Below, piece after piece: positions 40,589 through 48,767 of a stretch of 64,000 nt of DNA. Numbering within the stretch: position 1 is the first letter of the stretch; each line of letters starts with the position of its first letter. This DNA comes from Mycobacterium sp. IS-3022 (GTDB taxonomy: Bacteria > Actinomycetota > Actinomycetes > Mycobacteriales > Mycobacteriaceae). Below the pieces are notes generated by a model. The model was not told the origin of the DNA. It was given only the letters and a program-made list of their open reading frames with translations, and ran no database searches. The translations under genes and the position numbers were made by a program. The stretch is taken from assembly GCF_001500065.1 (NCBI RefSeq), contig NZ_LQIN01000012.1, positions 310,001 to 374,000 on the forward strand, in the 5' to 3' direction.

Positions 40589-43288
40589 GTGGCCGAAGAT
40601 GCCCCAACCGAAGACCTTTCAGAAGACACGCGACACGCGGAGGACACCCAGCCGGAGGAGTCGGCGACCGAAACCGCCGACGCGGCCGGGCCGCCTTCCG
40701 ACGGTGACCAGCCCGACTCCCGACTGAGCTCGGAAGATTCCGCGGCGAGCCCCCAGGAGCACGCCGACTACCTTCCGCTGTTCGTGGCGCCGCAACCCGT
40801 CCGGTTCGACTACGACGCTGACACCGCCGACGACGATGACGAGGACGACGACAGCGACGACGGCCAGGACACCGACGATGACCAGTCCGAACGGCCATCC
40901 GGGCGGCGCCGCCGCCGAGGCCGGCGCGGACGGGGCCGCGGCCGGGGTGAGCAGAACGGCGACGACGCCGACTCCGACGGCGACAACGACCAGGGCGGCG
41001 AGCAGGACAGCGACGACTCGGACGACTCCGATGACGAGTCCGGCGACGACGAGAACGCCGGCGCCGACGGAGCCACCCGGCGCCGCCGTCGTCGCCGTCG
41101 CCGTAAATCGGGCTCAGGAGACGACAGCGACGGAGGCACGTCGCCCGACGACCCGCCCAACACCGTCGTCCACGAGCGGGAGCCGCGGAAGTCCGCGAGA
41201 GCCGACAAGTCCGCCCAAGGCGGCGACGGCGAGATCCAGGGCATCAGCGGATCGACCCGGCTGGAGGCCAAGCGCCAGCGCAGGCGCGACGGCCGCGATG
41301 CCGGCAGGCGCCGCCCGCCGATCCTGAGCGAAGCCGAGTTCCTGGCCCGGCGCGAGGCCGTCGAGCGGATGATGGTGGTCCGCGACAAGGTCCGCACCGA
41401 ACCACCTCACGAAGGCGCCCGCTACACCCAGATCGCCGTGCTCGAGGACGGCGTCGTCGTTGAGCACTTCGTCACTTCGGCGGCCTCGGCCAGCCTGGTC
41501 GGCAACATCTACCTCGGCATCGTGCAGAATGTGCTGCCGTCGATGGAGGCGGCGTTCGTCGACATCGGCCGCGGTCGCAACGGTGTGCTGTACGCCGGCG
41601 AGGTGAACTGGGAGGCCGCGGGCCTCGGCGGGCAGAACCGCAAGATCGAGCAGGCCCTCAAGCCGGGCGACTACGTCGTCGTGCAGGTCAGCAAGGACCC
41701 GGTCGGGCACAAGGGCGCCCGGTTGACGACGCAGGTGTCACTGGCCGGCCGCTATCTGGTCTACGTGCCGGGAGCCTCGTCGACCGGTATCAGCCGCAAG
41801 CTGCCCGACACCGAGCGTCAGCGGCTCAAGGAGATTCTGCGGGAGGTCGTGCCGCCCGACGCCGGGGTGATCATCCGCACCGCGTCGGAGGGTGTGAAGG
41901 AAGAAGACATCCGCAACGACGTCGAGCGCCTCGCCAAGCGGTGGGCGGAGATCGAGGCCAAGGCCGCCGAGATCACCGCGAAGAAGGCCGGCGCGGCGGT
42001 CGCGCTCTATGAAGAGCCCGACGTGCTGGTCAAGGTGATCCGCGACCTGTTCAACGAGGACTTCACCGGCCTGACAGTGTCCGGCGACGAGGCCTGGAAC
42101 ACCATCAACGAATACGTGAATTCCGTTGCACCTGAACTGCTTCCGCGCCTGACGAAGTACGAGCCCGCGTCCCCCGACGGTCCCGACGTGTTCGCGGTGC
42201 ACCGCATCGACGAGCAGCTGACCAAGGCGATGGACCGCAAGGTGTGGCTGCCGTCGGGCGGCACGCTGGTCATCGACCGCACGGAGGCGATGACCGTCAT
42301 CGACGTCAACACCGGCAAGTTCACCGGCTCCGGCGGCAACCTCGAGCAGACCGTCACTCGCAACAACCTCGAGGCGGCCGAGGAGATCGTGCGCCAACTG
42401 CGGTTGCGCGACATCGGCGGCATCGTCGTCATCGACTTCATCGACATGGTGCTCGAGTCGAACCGCGACCTGGTGCTGCGCAGGCTGACCGAAGCGCTGG
42501 CACGGGATCGCACCCGACACCAGGTCTCCGAGGTGACTTCACTGGGCCTCGTGCAGTTGACGCGCAAGCGGCTCGGCACCGGTCTGGTGGAGGCGTTCTC
42601 CACCTCGTGCACCCACTGCGGCGGGCGGGGGATCGTGCTGCACGGCGACCCCGTCGACTCGATGTCGAGCGCCGGACGCAAGTCCGACAGCGGTGGCGGT
42701 CGGCGAGGTAAGCGGGGTAAGCGCGGCGGGAAGTCCGACGACGTCGCGGTCGCCAAGGTGCCGCCGCATCCCGCAGGCGAACACCCGATGTTCAAGGCGA
42801 TGGCGGCCGCCAACGGTCGTCACGACGACGACGAGGACGAGACCGAGGAGCAGAAGCCCGCCGAGGAGGTCGCTGAGGCCGATTCGGAGGCCATCCGCGC
42901 CGCGGTGACCGAGACCGTCGACGAGGACGAGGACGAGGATTACGACGACTCGGACGAGGACTCCGACGACGATTCGGACGACGATTCGGACGAGGACTCC
43001 GACGACGACGAGATCGATCTGGACTCCGACGACGATGAGGACGACATCGACGACGACATCGAGGTCATCGACGAAGACTCCGACGACTCGGACGACGACT
43101 CGGACGACGACTCGGACGACGACTCGGACGACGACTCGGACGACGACGACGAGGATGACGACGATTCGGACGACGACTCGCAGGGGTACGGCGCGAACGG
43201 GGGCCCGTCGGCGGTAAAGGTCTCCGGTGGGCGGCATCGGCGCCGGGCGGCCGCTCGGCCCGCGGGCCCGCCGGCCCACGAGGGTTGA
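40589..43288 (+). CDS. rne: Ribonuclease E/G
   Basis: An 899-residue endoribonuclease that starts mRNA decay and processes rRNA. A disordered N-terminal quarter (1 to about 260) alternates acidic runs with arginine-rich patches. An S1 RNA-binding domain follows (about 275-390). The catalytic core contains IDRTEAMTVIDVNTG and GGIVVIDFIDM, whose aspartates bind Mg. The zinc link CTHCGG comes next, then a C-terminal tail of about 200 residues that is mostly Asp/Glu/Ser, including repeated DSDD units, ending in a small basic patch. Both flanking disordered arms are typical of mycobacterial RNase E, where they bind RNA and partner proteins. Confidence 0.96.
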   Translation: MAEDAPTEDLSEDTRHAEDTQPEESATETADAAGPPSDGDQPDSRLSSEDSAASPQEHADYLPLFVAPQPVRFDYDADTADDDDEDDDSDDGQDTDDDQSERPSGRRRRRGRRGRGRGRGEQNGDDADSDGDNDQGGEQDSDDSDDSDDESGDDENAGADGATRRRRRRRRRKSGSGDDSDGGTSPDDPPNTVVHEREPRKSARADKSAQGGDGEIQGISGSTRLEAKRQRRRDGRDAGRRRPPILSEAEFLARREAVERMMVVRDKVRTEPPHEGARYTQIAVLEDGVVVEHFVTSAASASLVGNIYLGIVQNVLPSMEAAFVDIGRGRNGVLYAGEVNWEAAGLGGQNRKIEQALKPGDYVVVQVSKDPVGHKGARLTTQVSLAGRYLVYVPGASSTGISRKLPDTERQRLKEILREVVPPDAGVIIRTASEGVKEEDIRNDVERLAKRWAEIEAKAAEITAKKAGAAVALYEEPDVLVKVIRDLFNEDFTGLTVSGDEAWNTINEYVNSVAPELLPRLTKYEPASPDGPDVFAVHRIDEQLTKAMDRKVWLPSGGTLVIDRTEAMTVIDVNTGKFTGSGGNLEQTVTRNNLEAAEEIVRQLRLRDIGGIVVIDFIDMVLESNRDLVLRRLTEALARDRTRHQVSEVTSLGLVQLTRKRLGTGLVEAFSTSCTHCGGRGIVLHGDPVDSMSSAGRKSDSGGGRRGKRGKRGGKSDDVAVAKVPPHPAGEHPMFKAMAAANGRHDDDEDETEEQKPAEEVAEADSEAIRAAVTETVDEDEDEDYDDSDEDSDDDSDDDSDEDSDDDEIDLDSDDDEDDIDDDIEVIDEDSDDSDDDSDDDSDDDSDDDSDDDDEDDDDSDDDSQGYGANGGPSAVKVSGGRHRRRAAARPAGPPAHEG
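42945..43180 (+). repeat. Low-complexity GAC-rich repeats in rne
   Basis: The region encodes the acidic tail of RNase E. From about 43080 to 43145 a 12-bp unit encoding DSDD is repeated about five times with near identity, a likely site of length variation. Confidence 0.8.
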
Positions 43289-43329
43289 CCGGTGGCGTTC
43301 GCCGCCCACGACGCGTGACCTGCGGTGAT

Positions 43330-43359
43330 TTGACCCTCGTGCGGCGACTCAAGTAGCCT
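43330..43359 (+). promoter_or_regulatory. Promoter of rplU-rpmA-obg
   Basis: TTGACC (43330-43335) and TAGCCT (43354-43359) are separated by 18 nt, a good vegetative promoter. Transcription from about 43366 gives a 115-nt leader before rplU, long enough for autogenous control by a ribosomal protein, though no known structure was recognised. Confidence 0.6.
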
Positions 43360-43480
43360 TGAGCAGTTGTCGCCAGGCTCTGGACCAAGTGGAGTCGGTG
43401 ACACTCCGAGATCCGGAAACCCAGACATGCGCAGCCGCAAGTCGCGCGCGCCCAGTGAACGACGTAGGAGTAGCAGCACG

Positions 43481-43792
43481 ATGGCCACGTACGCAATCGT
43501 CAAGACCGGCGGCAAGCAGTACAAGGTCGCCGTCGGCGACGTGGTGAAGGTCGAGAAGCTCGATACCGAGCCCGGCTCCAACGTCTCGCTGCCCGTCGCG
43601 CTGGTCGTCGACGGGGCGAAGGTCACCGCGGACGCCAAGGCGCTGGAGAAGGTCGCCGTCACCGGCGAGGTGCTCGAGCACACCAAGGGCCCGAAGATCC
43701 GCATCCACAAGTTCAAGAACAAGACCGGCTATCACAAGCGGCAGGGACACCGTCAGCAGCTGACGGTCCTCAAGGTCACCGGGATCAAGTAG
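43481..43792 (+). CDS. rplU: 50S ribosomal protein L21
   Basis: A 103-residue ribosomal protein starting [20 protein letters not shown], with the family C-terminus [20 protein letters not shown] at 43464-43470 supports the start. It is followed by rpmA and obg in the conserved bacterial order. Confidence 0.97.
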   Translation: MATYAIVKTGGKQYKVAVGDVVKVEKLDTEPGSNVSLPVALVVDGAKVTADAKALEKVAVTGEVLEHTKGPKIRIHKFKNKTGYHKRQGHRQQLTVLKVTGIK

Positions 43793-43805
43793 GAGCGACG
43801 ACGAC

Positions 43806-44063
43806 ATGGCACACAAGAAGGGCGCTTCCAGCTCGCGTAACGGTCGCGACTCCGCCGCACAGCGGCTCGGCGTCAAGCGGTTCGGCGGCCAGATCGTCAA
43901 GGCCGGCGAGATCATCGTGCGCCAGCGGGGTACTCATTTCCATCCCGGCACCAACGTCGGGCGTGGCGGTGACGACACGCTGTTCGCCACTGCTCCCGGC
44001 GCTGTCACCTTCGGCAGCAAGCGCGGCCGCAAGACGGTCAGCGTTCTCCGACCAGAGGCTTAA
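43806..44063 (+). CDS. rpmA: 50S ribosomal protein L27
   Basis: An 85-residue ribosomal protein with the typical [20 protein letters not shown] start and a [11 protein letters not shown] segment. It has no Firmicutes-type N-terminal extension. Part of the rplU-rpmA-obg operon. Confidence 0.97.
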   Translation: MAHKKGASSSRNGRDSAAQRLGVKRFGGQIVKAGEIIVRQRGTHFHPGTNVGRGGDDTLFATAPGAVTFGSKRGRKTVSVLRPEA

Positions 44064-44139
44064 GCTCGCGAAGGTAACGCTGCGGCGGTCTCGCGAGCTG
44101 ACGGTCCGCCATGGCGTTTCTTCGAAGGAGTGATCACCG

Positions 44140-45588
44140 ATGCCTCGGTTCGTCGACCGCGTCGTGATCCACGCGCGGGCCGGCAACGGCGGTAACGGCT
44201 GCGCCTCGGTCCACCGCGAGAAGTTCAAACCGCTCGGCGGCCCCGACGGGGGCAACGGCGGCCGCGGCGGCAGCGTGATGCTGGTCGTCGATCCGCAGGT
44301 GCACACGCTGCTCGACTTCCATTTCCACCCGCATGTCGTGGCGCCGTCCGGCAAGCAAGGCGCGGGCGGCAACCGGGACGGGGCCGCAGGTGCGGACCTC
44401 GAGGTCAAGGTCCCCGACGGCACGGTCGTGCTCGATGAGGACGGTCGACTGCTCGCCGATCTGGTCGGTGCCGGCACCCGCTTCGAAGCCGCCGCCGGCG
44501 GTCGCGGTGGCCTGGGCAACGCCGCGCTGGCGTCGCGCGCCCGCAAAGCCCCCGGGTTTGCGCTTCTCGGCGAAAAGGGGCAGGTCCGCGACCTCACGCT
44601 GGAACTCAAGACGGTGGCCGACGTCGGACTGGTCGGCTTTCCGTCCGCGGGCAAGTCGTCGCTGGTGTCGGTCATCTCGGCGGCCAAACCGAAAATCGCG
44701 GACTACCCCTTCACCACGCTGGCGCCCAACCTCGGCGTGGTGTCGGCCGGCGAGAACACCTTCACCGTCGCCGACGTGCCCGGCCTGATCCCCGGTGCTT
44801 CGCAGGGCCGCGGTCTCGGCCTGGACTTCCTGCGGCACATCGAGCGCTGCGCGGTGCTGGTCCATGTGGTGGACTGCGCAACGCTGGAGCCTGGACGCGA
44901 CCCGGTGTCCGACATCGACGCCCTGGAAGCCGAATTGGCCGCCTACACCCCGACGCTGAAGGGCGATGCGGCGCTGGGTGATCTAGCGGAGCGCCCACGA
45001 GCGGTGGTGCTCAACAAGATCGACGTGCCCGAGGCTCGGGAGCTGGCCGACTTCGTGCGTGACGAGCTCGCGCGCCGATACGGCTGGCCGGTCTTCGAGG
45101 TCTCCACCGTGACCCGGGAAGGGTTGCGGCCGTTGACCTTCGCGCTGTGGGAGATGGTGTCGGCCTATCGCGAATCGCAACCCGCGGTGGTGCCGCGTCG
45201 GCCCGTCATCCGGCCCGTCGCCGTCGACGAGAGCGGGTTCACTGTCGAGCCGGACGGGCACGGCGGCTTCGTCGTCCGCGGCACCCGGCCCGAACGGTGG
45301 GTTGCCCAAACCGATTTCGACAACGACGAGGCGGTCGGCTATCTGGGTGACCGGCTGGCGCGCCTGGGCGTCGAGGAGGAGCTGTTCAAGCTCGGCGCTC
45401 GCCCCGGCTGCGCCGTCACCATCGGAGAAGTCACCTTCGACTGGGAGCCGCAGACCCCCGCGGGGGTGGACGTGCCGATGTCGGGGCGCGGCACCGATCA
45501 GCGACTGGAGCAGACCGATCGGGTCGGCGCCGCCGAACGCAAGGCCGCCCGACGGGAGCGGCGACGGCCGGGCGGGGAACCCGGATGA
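44140..45588 (+). CDS. obg: Obg family GTPase
   Basis: A 482-residue ribosome-associated GTPase involved in 50S assembly and stress control. The glycine-rich Obg domain covers residues 1-158, the G domain has [10 protein letters not shown] (166-175), DVPGLIPGA and NKID, and a C-terminal OCT domain is followed by a basic tail. It overlaps proB by 4 nt. Confidence 0.97.
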   Translation: MPRFVDRVVIHARAGNGGNGCASVHREKFKPLGGPDGGNGGRGGSVMLVVDPQVHTLLDFHFHPHVVAPSGKQGAGGNRDGAAGADLEVKVPDGTVVLDEDGRLLADLVGAGTRFEAAAGGRGGLGNAALASRARKAPGFALLGEKGQVRDLTLELKTVADVGLVGFPSAGKSSLVSVISAAKPKIADYPFTTLAPNLGVVSAGENTFTVADVPGLIPGASQGRGLGLDFLRHIERCAVLVHVVDCATLEPGRDPVSDIDALEAELAAYTPTLKGDAALGDLAERPRAVVLNKIDVPEARELADFVRDELARRYGWPVFEVSTVTREGLRPLTFALWEMVSAYRESQPAVVPRRPVIRPVAVDESGFTVEPDGHGGFVVRGTRPERWVAQTDFDNDEAVGYLGDRLARLGVEEELFKLGARPGCAVTIGEVTFDWEPQTPAGVDVPMSGRGTDQRLEQTDRVGAAERKAARRERRRPGGEPG

Positions 45589-46694
45589 GCGCACCGCTGA
45601 GCACCCGCGACGCGATCCGCACCGCGCGCAGCATCGTCGTCAAGGTCGGCACCACCGCACTCACCACGCCGTCGGGGGTGTTCGACGGGCGACGGGTGGC
45701 CACGATGGTCGATGCGATCGAGAAGCGCATGCAGGCCGGCTCGGATGTGGTGATCGTGTCCTCGGGTGCGATCGCGGCGGGCATTGAACCGCTCAAACTG
45801 TCCAGGCGACCGACGGATCTGGCCACCAAGCAGGCCGCGGCCAGCGTCGGGCAGGTGGCGCTGGTGAACTCGTGGAGCGCGGCGTTCGATCGCTACGACC
45901 GCGTCGTCGGGCAGGTGTTGCTGACCGCGCACGACATCGCGATGCGGGTGCAGCACACCAACGCCCAGCGCACACTCGACAGGTTGCGCGCGCTGCACGC
46001 GGTCGCGATCGTCAACGAGAACGACACGGTGGCCACCAACGAGATCCGGTTCGGCGACAACGACCGGCTCTCGGCGCTGGTGGCGCATCTGGTGGGCGCC
46101 GACGCGCTGGTACTGCTGTCCGACATCGACGGGCTCTACGACTCGGATCCTCGAAAGGGCAACGCCCGCTTCATATCCGAGGTGACACGACCGGAGGATC
46201 TGGACGGTGTGGTCGCCGGCCGCGGCAGTCATCTGGGCACCGGTGGCATGGCGTCAAAGCTGTCGTCCGCGCTGCTGGCGGCCGACGCGGGCGTGCCGGT
46301 GCTGCTGGCCGGGGCGTCGGACGCCGCCACGGCGCTCACCGACGCGTCGGTGGGCACGGTCTTCGCGCCACGGCCCGAACGGATGTCGGCGCGCCGGTTC
46401 TGGGTGCGCTACGCCGCCGAGGTCGCGGGCGCTTTGACGCTCGACGACGGTGCGGTGCAGGCGGTGGTGCGTCAGCGGCGGTCGCTGCTGCCGGCGGGGA
46501 TCACCGCGGTGTCGGGCCGCTTCTACGGCGGCGACGTCGTCGAGTTGCGGTCCCAGGACGCGACGATGGTGGCTCGCGGCGTGGTGGCCTACGACCACAG
46601 CGAACTTGCCACCATGTTGGGCCGGTCGACGTCGGATCTACCGCCGGAGCTGCGCCGTCCCGCAGTACACGCCGACGACCTGGTCGCCGTCTAA
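45585..46694 (+). CDS. proB: Glutamate 5-kinase
   Basis: A 369-residue kinase that phosphorylates glutamate in the first step of proline synthesis. The amino-acid kinase domain includes [18 protein letters not shown] and NENDTV; a C-terminal PUA domain follows from about residue 275. Its partner proA is at 57.4 kb. A degenerate hairpin repeat follows the stop. Confidence 0.96.
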   Translation: MSAPLSTRDAIRTARSIVVKVGTTALTTPSGVFDGRRVATMVDAIEKRMQAGSDVVIVSSGAIAAGIEPLKLSRRPTDLATKQAAASVGQVALVNSWSAAFDRYDRVVGQVLLTAHDIAMRVQHTNAQRTLDRLRALHAVAIVNENDTVATNEIRFGDNDRLSALVAHLVGADALVLLSDIDGLYDSDPRKGNARFISEVTRPEDLDGVVAGRGSHLGTGGMASKLSSALLAADAGVPVLLAGASDAATALTDASVGTVFAPRPERMSARRFWVRYAAEVAGALTLDDGAVQAVVRQRRSLLPAGITAVSGRFYGGDVVELRSQDATMVARGVVAYDHSELATMLGRSTSDLPPELRRPAVHADDLVAV

Positions 46695-46697
46695 TTG

Positions 46698-46750
46698 GCG
46701 ATTTCGGTGTATCTGGTTGCGCAGGGCGCATCTAACTACGCCGAATTCGC
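46698..46750. repeat. Hairpin repeat, copy 1 (degenerate)
   Basis: Arms 46698-46722 and 46726-46750 are largely complementary around a 3-nt loop and start from the same GATTTCGGTGTA core seen at 53899 and 55552. It lies between convergent proB and the next gene, whose last codons fall in the right arm. Probably a bidirectional terminator. Confidence 0.65.
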
Positions 46751-47397
46751 GCCGAAATCCCCTCGAGCATCGACCTGATCTGCTCGGCGCGCTCGTCGGC
46801 GTCCTCCATGACGTCGTCCTCGGCGGGCGTCACCGACACCGCGTGGGCCTTGGCGGTCGCCTCGAAGCACTGGCGGACGGCGGGATCGGCGAGGATCACC
46901 GCGGCGAGCATTCCCGGAGCGAGTTCGCGGGTCCGCAACAGTCCGTCGTAGCGCACCTCGGCGGGGATCCGGATCTCCAGCGCACCGCCTTCCAGCTGCT
47001 GCTTGGCCGCGGCCAGAAGCAGCGTCAATGCGGCACGGGAGATCGCGCCGAGCACCTTGCGACGGAACGGGAACCACGGCAGCGGCAGCTTGTCGACCTG
47101 CTTGTCGACGCCGCCGGTGAACAGGTACTCGATCAGGCTGCGGGTGCGGATCTCCTCCACCTTCGCCCACTCGACGGTGTCGCCGTCGAATTCGATCGCG
47201 TCCTCGCTGATGGCGACCCCGCCGAAGTGGTTGAGCTTGCGGACCAAGCAGCGCAACTTGGCCGGCGTCAGCGAGTGCTCGGCGATCATGTCCCCGACGC
47301 CCAGCGCCCACCGGCCGTTGACCGGCCCCGGTTCGGGCCGCCGTCGTTCCAGCAGCGCACGCAGCCACGAGGCGTCATCGTCGGTGGTTTCCGTCAC
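46732..47397 (-). CDS. Conserved hypothetical protein, about 221 residues
   Basis: A soluble protein with a tryptophan-containing N-terminus (ASWLRALLERRRPEPGPVNGRW), a central region WAKVEEIRTRSLIEYLF and PLPWFPFRRKVLG, and a C-terminal acidic helix. I recognise no domain. The GTG at 47397 is preferred, just after the sirtuin stop (47406). It is the last gene of a leftward group with the sirtuin, so the two may be co-expressed. Confidence 0.7.
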   Translation of the reverse strand: MTETTDDDASWLRALLERRRPEPGPVNGRWALGVGDMIAEHSLTPAKLRCLVRKLNHFGGVAISEDAIEFDGDTVEWAKVEEIRTRSLIEYLFTGGVDKQVDKLPLPWFPFRRKVLGAISRAALTLLLAAAKQQLEGGALEIRIPAEVRYDGLLRTRELAPGMLAAVILADPAVRQCFEATAKAHAVSVTPAEDDVMEDADERAEQIRSMLEGISARIRRS

Positions 47398-47405
47398 GCC
47401 GTCAT

Positions 47406-48245
47406 TCAAGCCGAAGTGGCGACCTCGGGCAGCTCGTCGGCCAACAACGCCAGCATGGCGGAGCACCCGTTGTCGATCTTCACGGTCGCGAGGTCGTCGC
47501 CACGCGTCTGTCCGCGGTTGACGATCGCGATCGGCATGCCCGTCGCCGCGGCATGCCGCACGAACCGGTAACCCGAATACACCGTCAGCGAGGATCCCGC
47601 CACCAGCAGCGCATCCGCCGCGTCGACCAAAGAATATGCCTGCGCGACAAGGTGTTTGGGCACACTTTCACCGAAGTAGACAATGTCGGGTTTGAGCATC
47701 CCGCCACAGTCGGGGCAGTCCACGATGCGGAACGACGCGGTGTCGTGGACGACGGCGTCGGCGTCGGGAGCGACAGCGATGCCACCGACGGATTGAGCGG
47801 CCCGCCGGGCGAATCCCGGATTGGCGACCTCCAGCAGATCGGCCAGCACGGCCCGCGGCATCGTGTGCCCGCGGTCCAGACAGATCACCTGCGCGTAGGT
47901 GCCGTGCAGGTTGACGACGTTGCGGCTGCCCGCCTTGGTGTGCAGCAGGTCGACGTTCTGGGTGACCACCCCCGACACCACGCCCGCGGCTTCCAGCGCG
48001 GCGAGGGCTCGATGGCCGGCGTTGGGCAGCGTGGCGTCCATGTGGCGCCAGCCGAGGTGGTTACGGGCCCAGTAGCGCTGGCGGAACACCGGGTCGCCGG
48101 TGAACTGCCGGATGGTCATCGGATTGCTCGGCGGCGAGTCCGGGCCGCGGTAGTCGGGGATGCCCGAGTCGGTGGAGATGCCCGCCCCGGTGAGCACGGC
48201 GACCCGGCGGCCACGCAACAGGGCGACGAGTTCGGGTGCTTCCAC
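47406..48245 (-). CDS. Sir2-family NAD-dependent protein deacylase
   Basis: A 279-residue sirtuin. It has GAGISTDSGIPDYRG (20-34), TQNVDLLH (95-102), the catalytic histidine H114 in NLHG, and DIVYFGESVP. These enzymes remove acyl groups from lysine using NAD. The zinc site is odd: the second pair is normal (C177, C180 in CPDCGG) but the first pair reads C122-L-D-R125-G-H127, where a second cysteine would be expected at 125. H127 could substitute as a ligand. A class II (SIRT4-like) assignment is likely. Confidence 0.88.
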   Translation of the reverse strand: MEAPELVALLRGRRVAVLTGAGISTDSGIPDYRGPDSPPSNPMTIRQFTGDPVFRQRYWARNHLGWRHMDATLPNAGHRALAALEAAGVVSGVVTQNVDLLHTKAGSRNVVNLHGTYAQVICLDRGHTMPRAVLADLLEVANPGFARRAAQSVGGIAVAPDADAVVHDTASFRIVDCPDCGGMLKPDIVYFGESVPKHLVAQAYSLVDAADALLVAGSSLTVYSGYRFVRHAAATGMPIAIVNRGQTRGDDLATVKIDNGCSAMLALLADELPEVATSA

Positions 48246-48287
48246 GTGATCGAGAGTAGGCGCTTGTCGGTTCGTCGAGGCGCCGAG

Positions 48288-48767
48288 TCAGTTCATCAGC
48301 GCCTGCGGCGACAGCTCCTTGAGCATCGCATTGGCCCAGCGCATCTGCCGCAGCGCCTGCGGATGGCACCGCTGGGTCAGCTTCAGCAGCCGGTCGTCCT
48401 TGGCGGCCTGCGCCCCCTGCGCCAGCAGCTCCCAGTCGAGGGAAACACCGGCCGCCAGGCGGTGCAGCCGCCGCAGATCGGCGAGCAACAGCAGCGCGGG
48501 TTCGGGGCGGCGGCCGACGCGGTCGCTGATCCACTGCTGCGCGGACTCGGTGATCGCCGAGGTGCGGGGGTGAGCGCGCAGTCGAACACCGTAGCGCCGG
48601 CCGGTTTCGGCGATCAGCTCCAGATGCTCGCGTGACCAGCCGGCAAGTCCGAGCGCCACATAGTAGATCGCTTGGTCGTTGTGGTGCCGCGCGGCGGCCG
48701 CGTCCAGCGAGCGGGCCAGCCGCAGTTCCGACCGGTGCAACTCCCGCAGCGCCATGCCGAGTTTCAT
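48288..48767 (-). CDS. Conserved hypothetical helical protein coupled to the molybdopterin oxidoreductase gene
   Basis: A 159-residue, mostly helical protein rich in leucine, arginine and alanine, with the core segments MALRELHRSELRLARSLDAAA and HHNDQAIYYVALGLAGWSREHL. The Glu/His pattern vaguely recalls ferritin-like helical bundles, but I cannot assign a family. Its ATG overlaps the stop of the upstream molybdopterin oxidoreductase gene by 4 nt, so the two are probably made together. A role as a partner or chaperone is only a guess. Confidence 0.7.
   Translation of the reverse strand: MKLGMALRELHRSELRLARSLDAAAARHHNDQAIYYVALGLAGWSREHLELIAETGRRYGVRLRAHPRTSAITESAQQWISDRVGRRPEPALLLLADLRRLHRLAAGVSLDWELLAQGAQAAKDDRLLKLTQRCHPQALRQMRWANAMLKELSPQALMN

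Noticed and set aside
43080..43145. CRISPR or satellite repeat
   Set aside because: A 12-bp repeat that encodes the acidic tail of RNase E.
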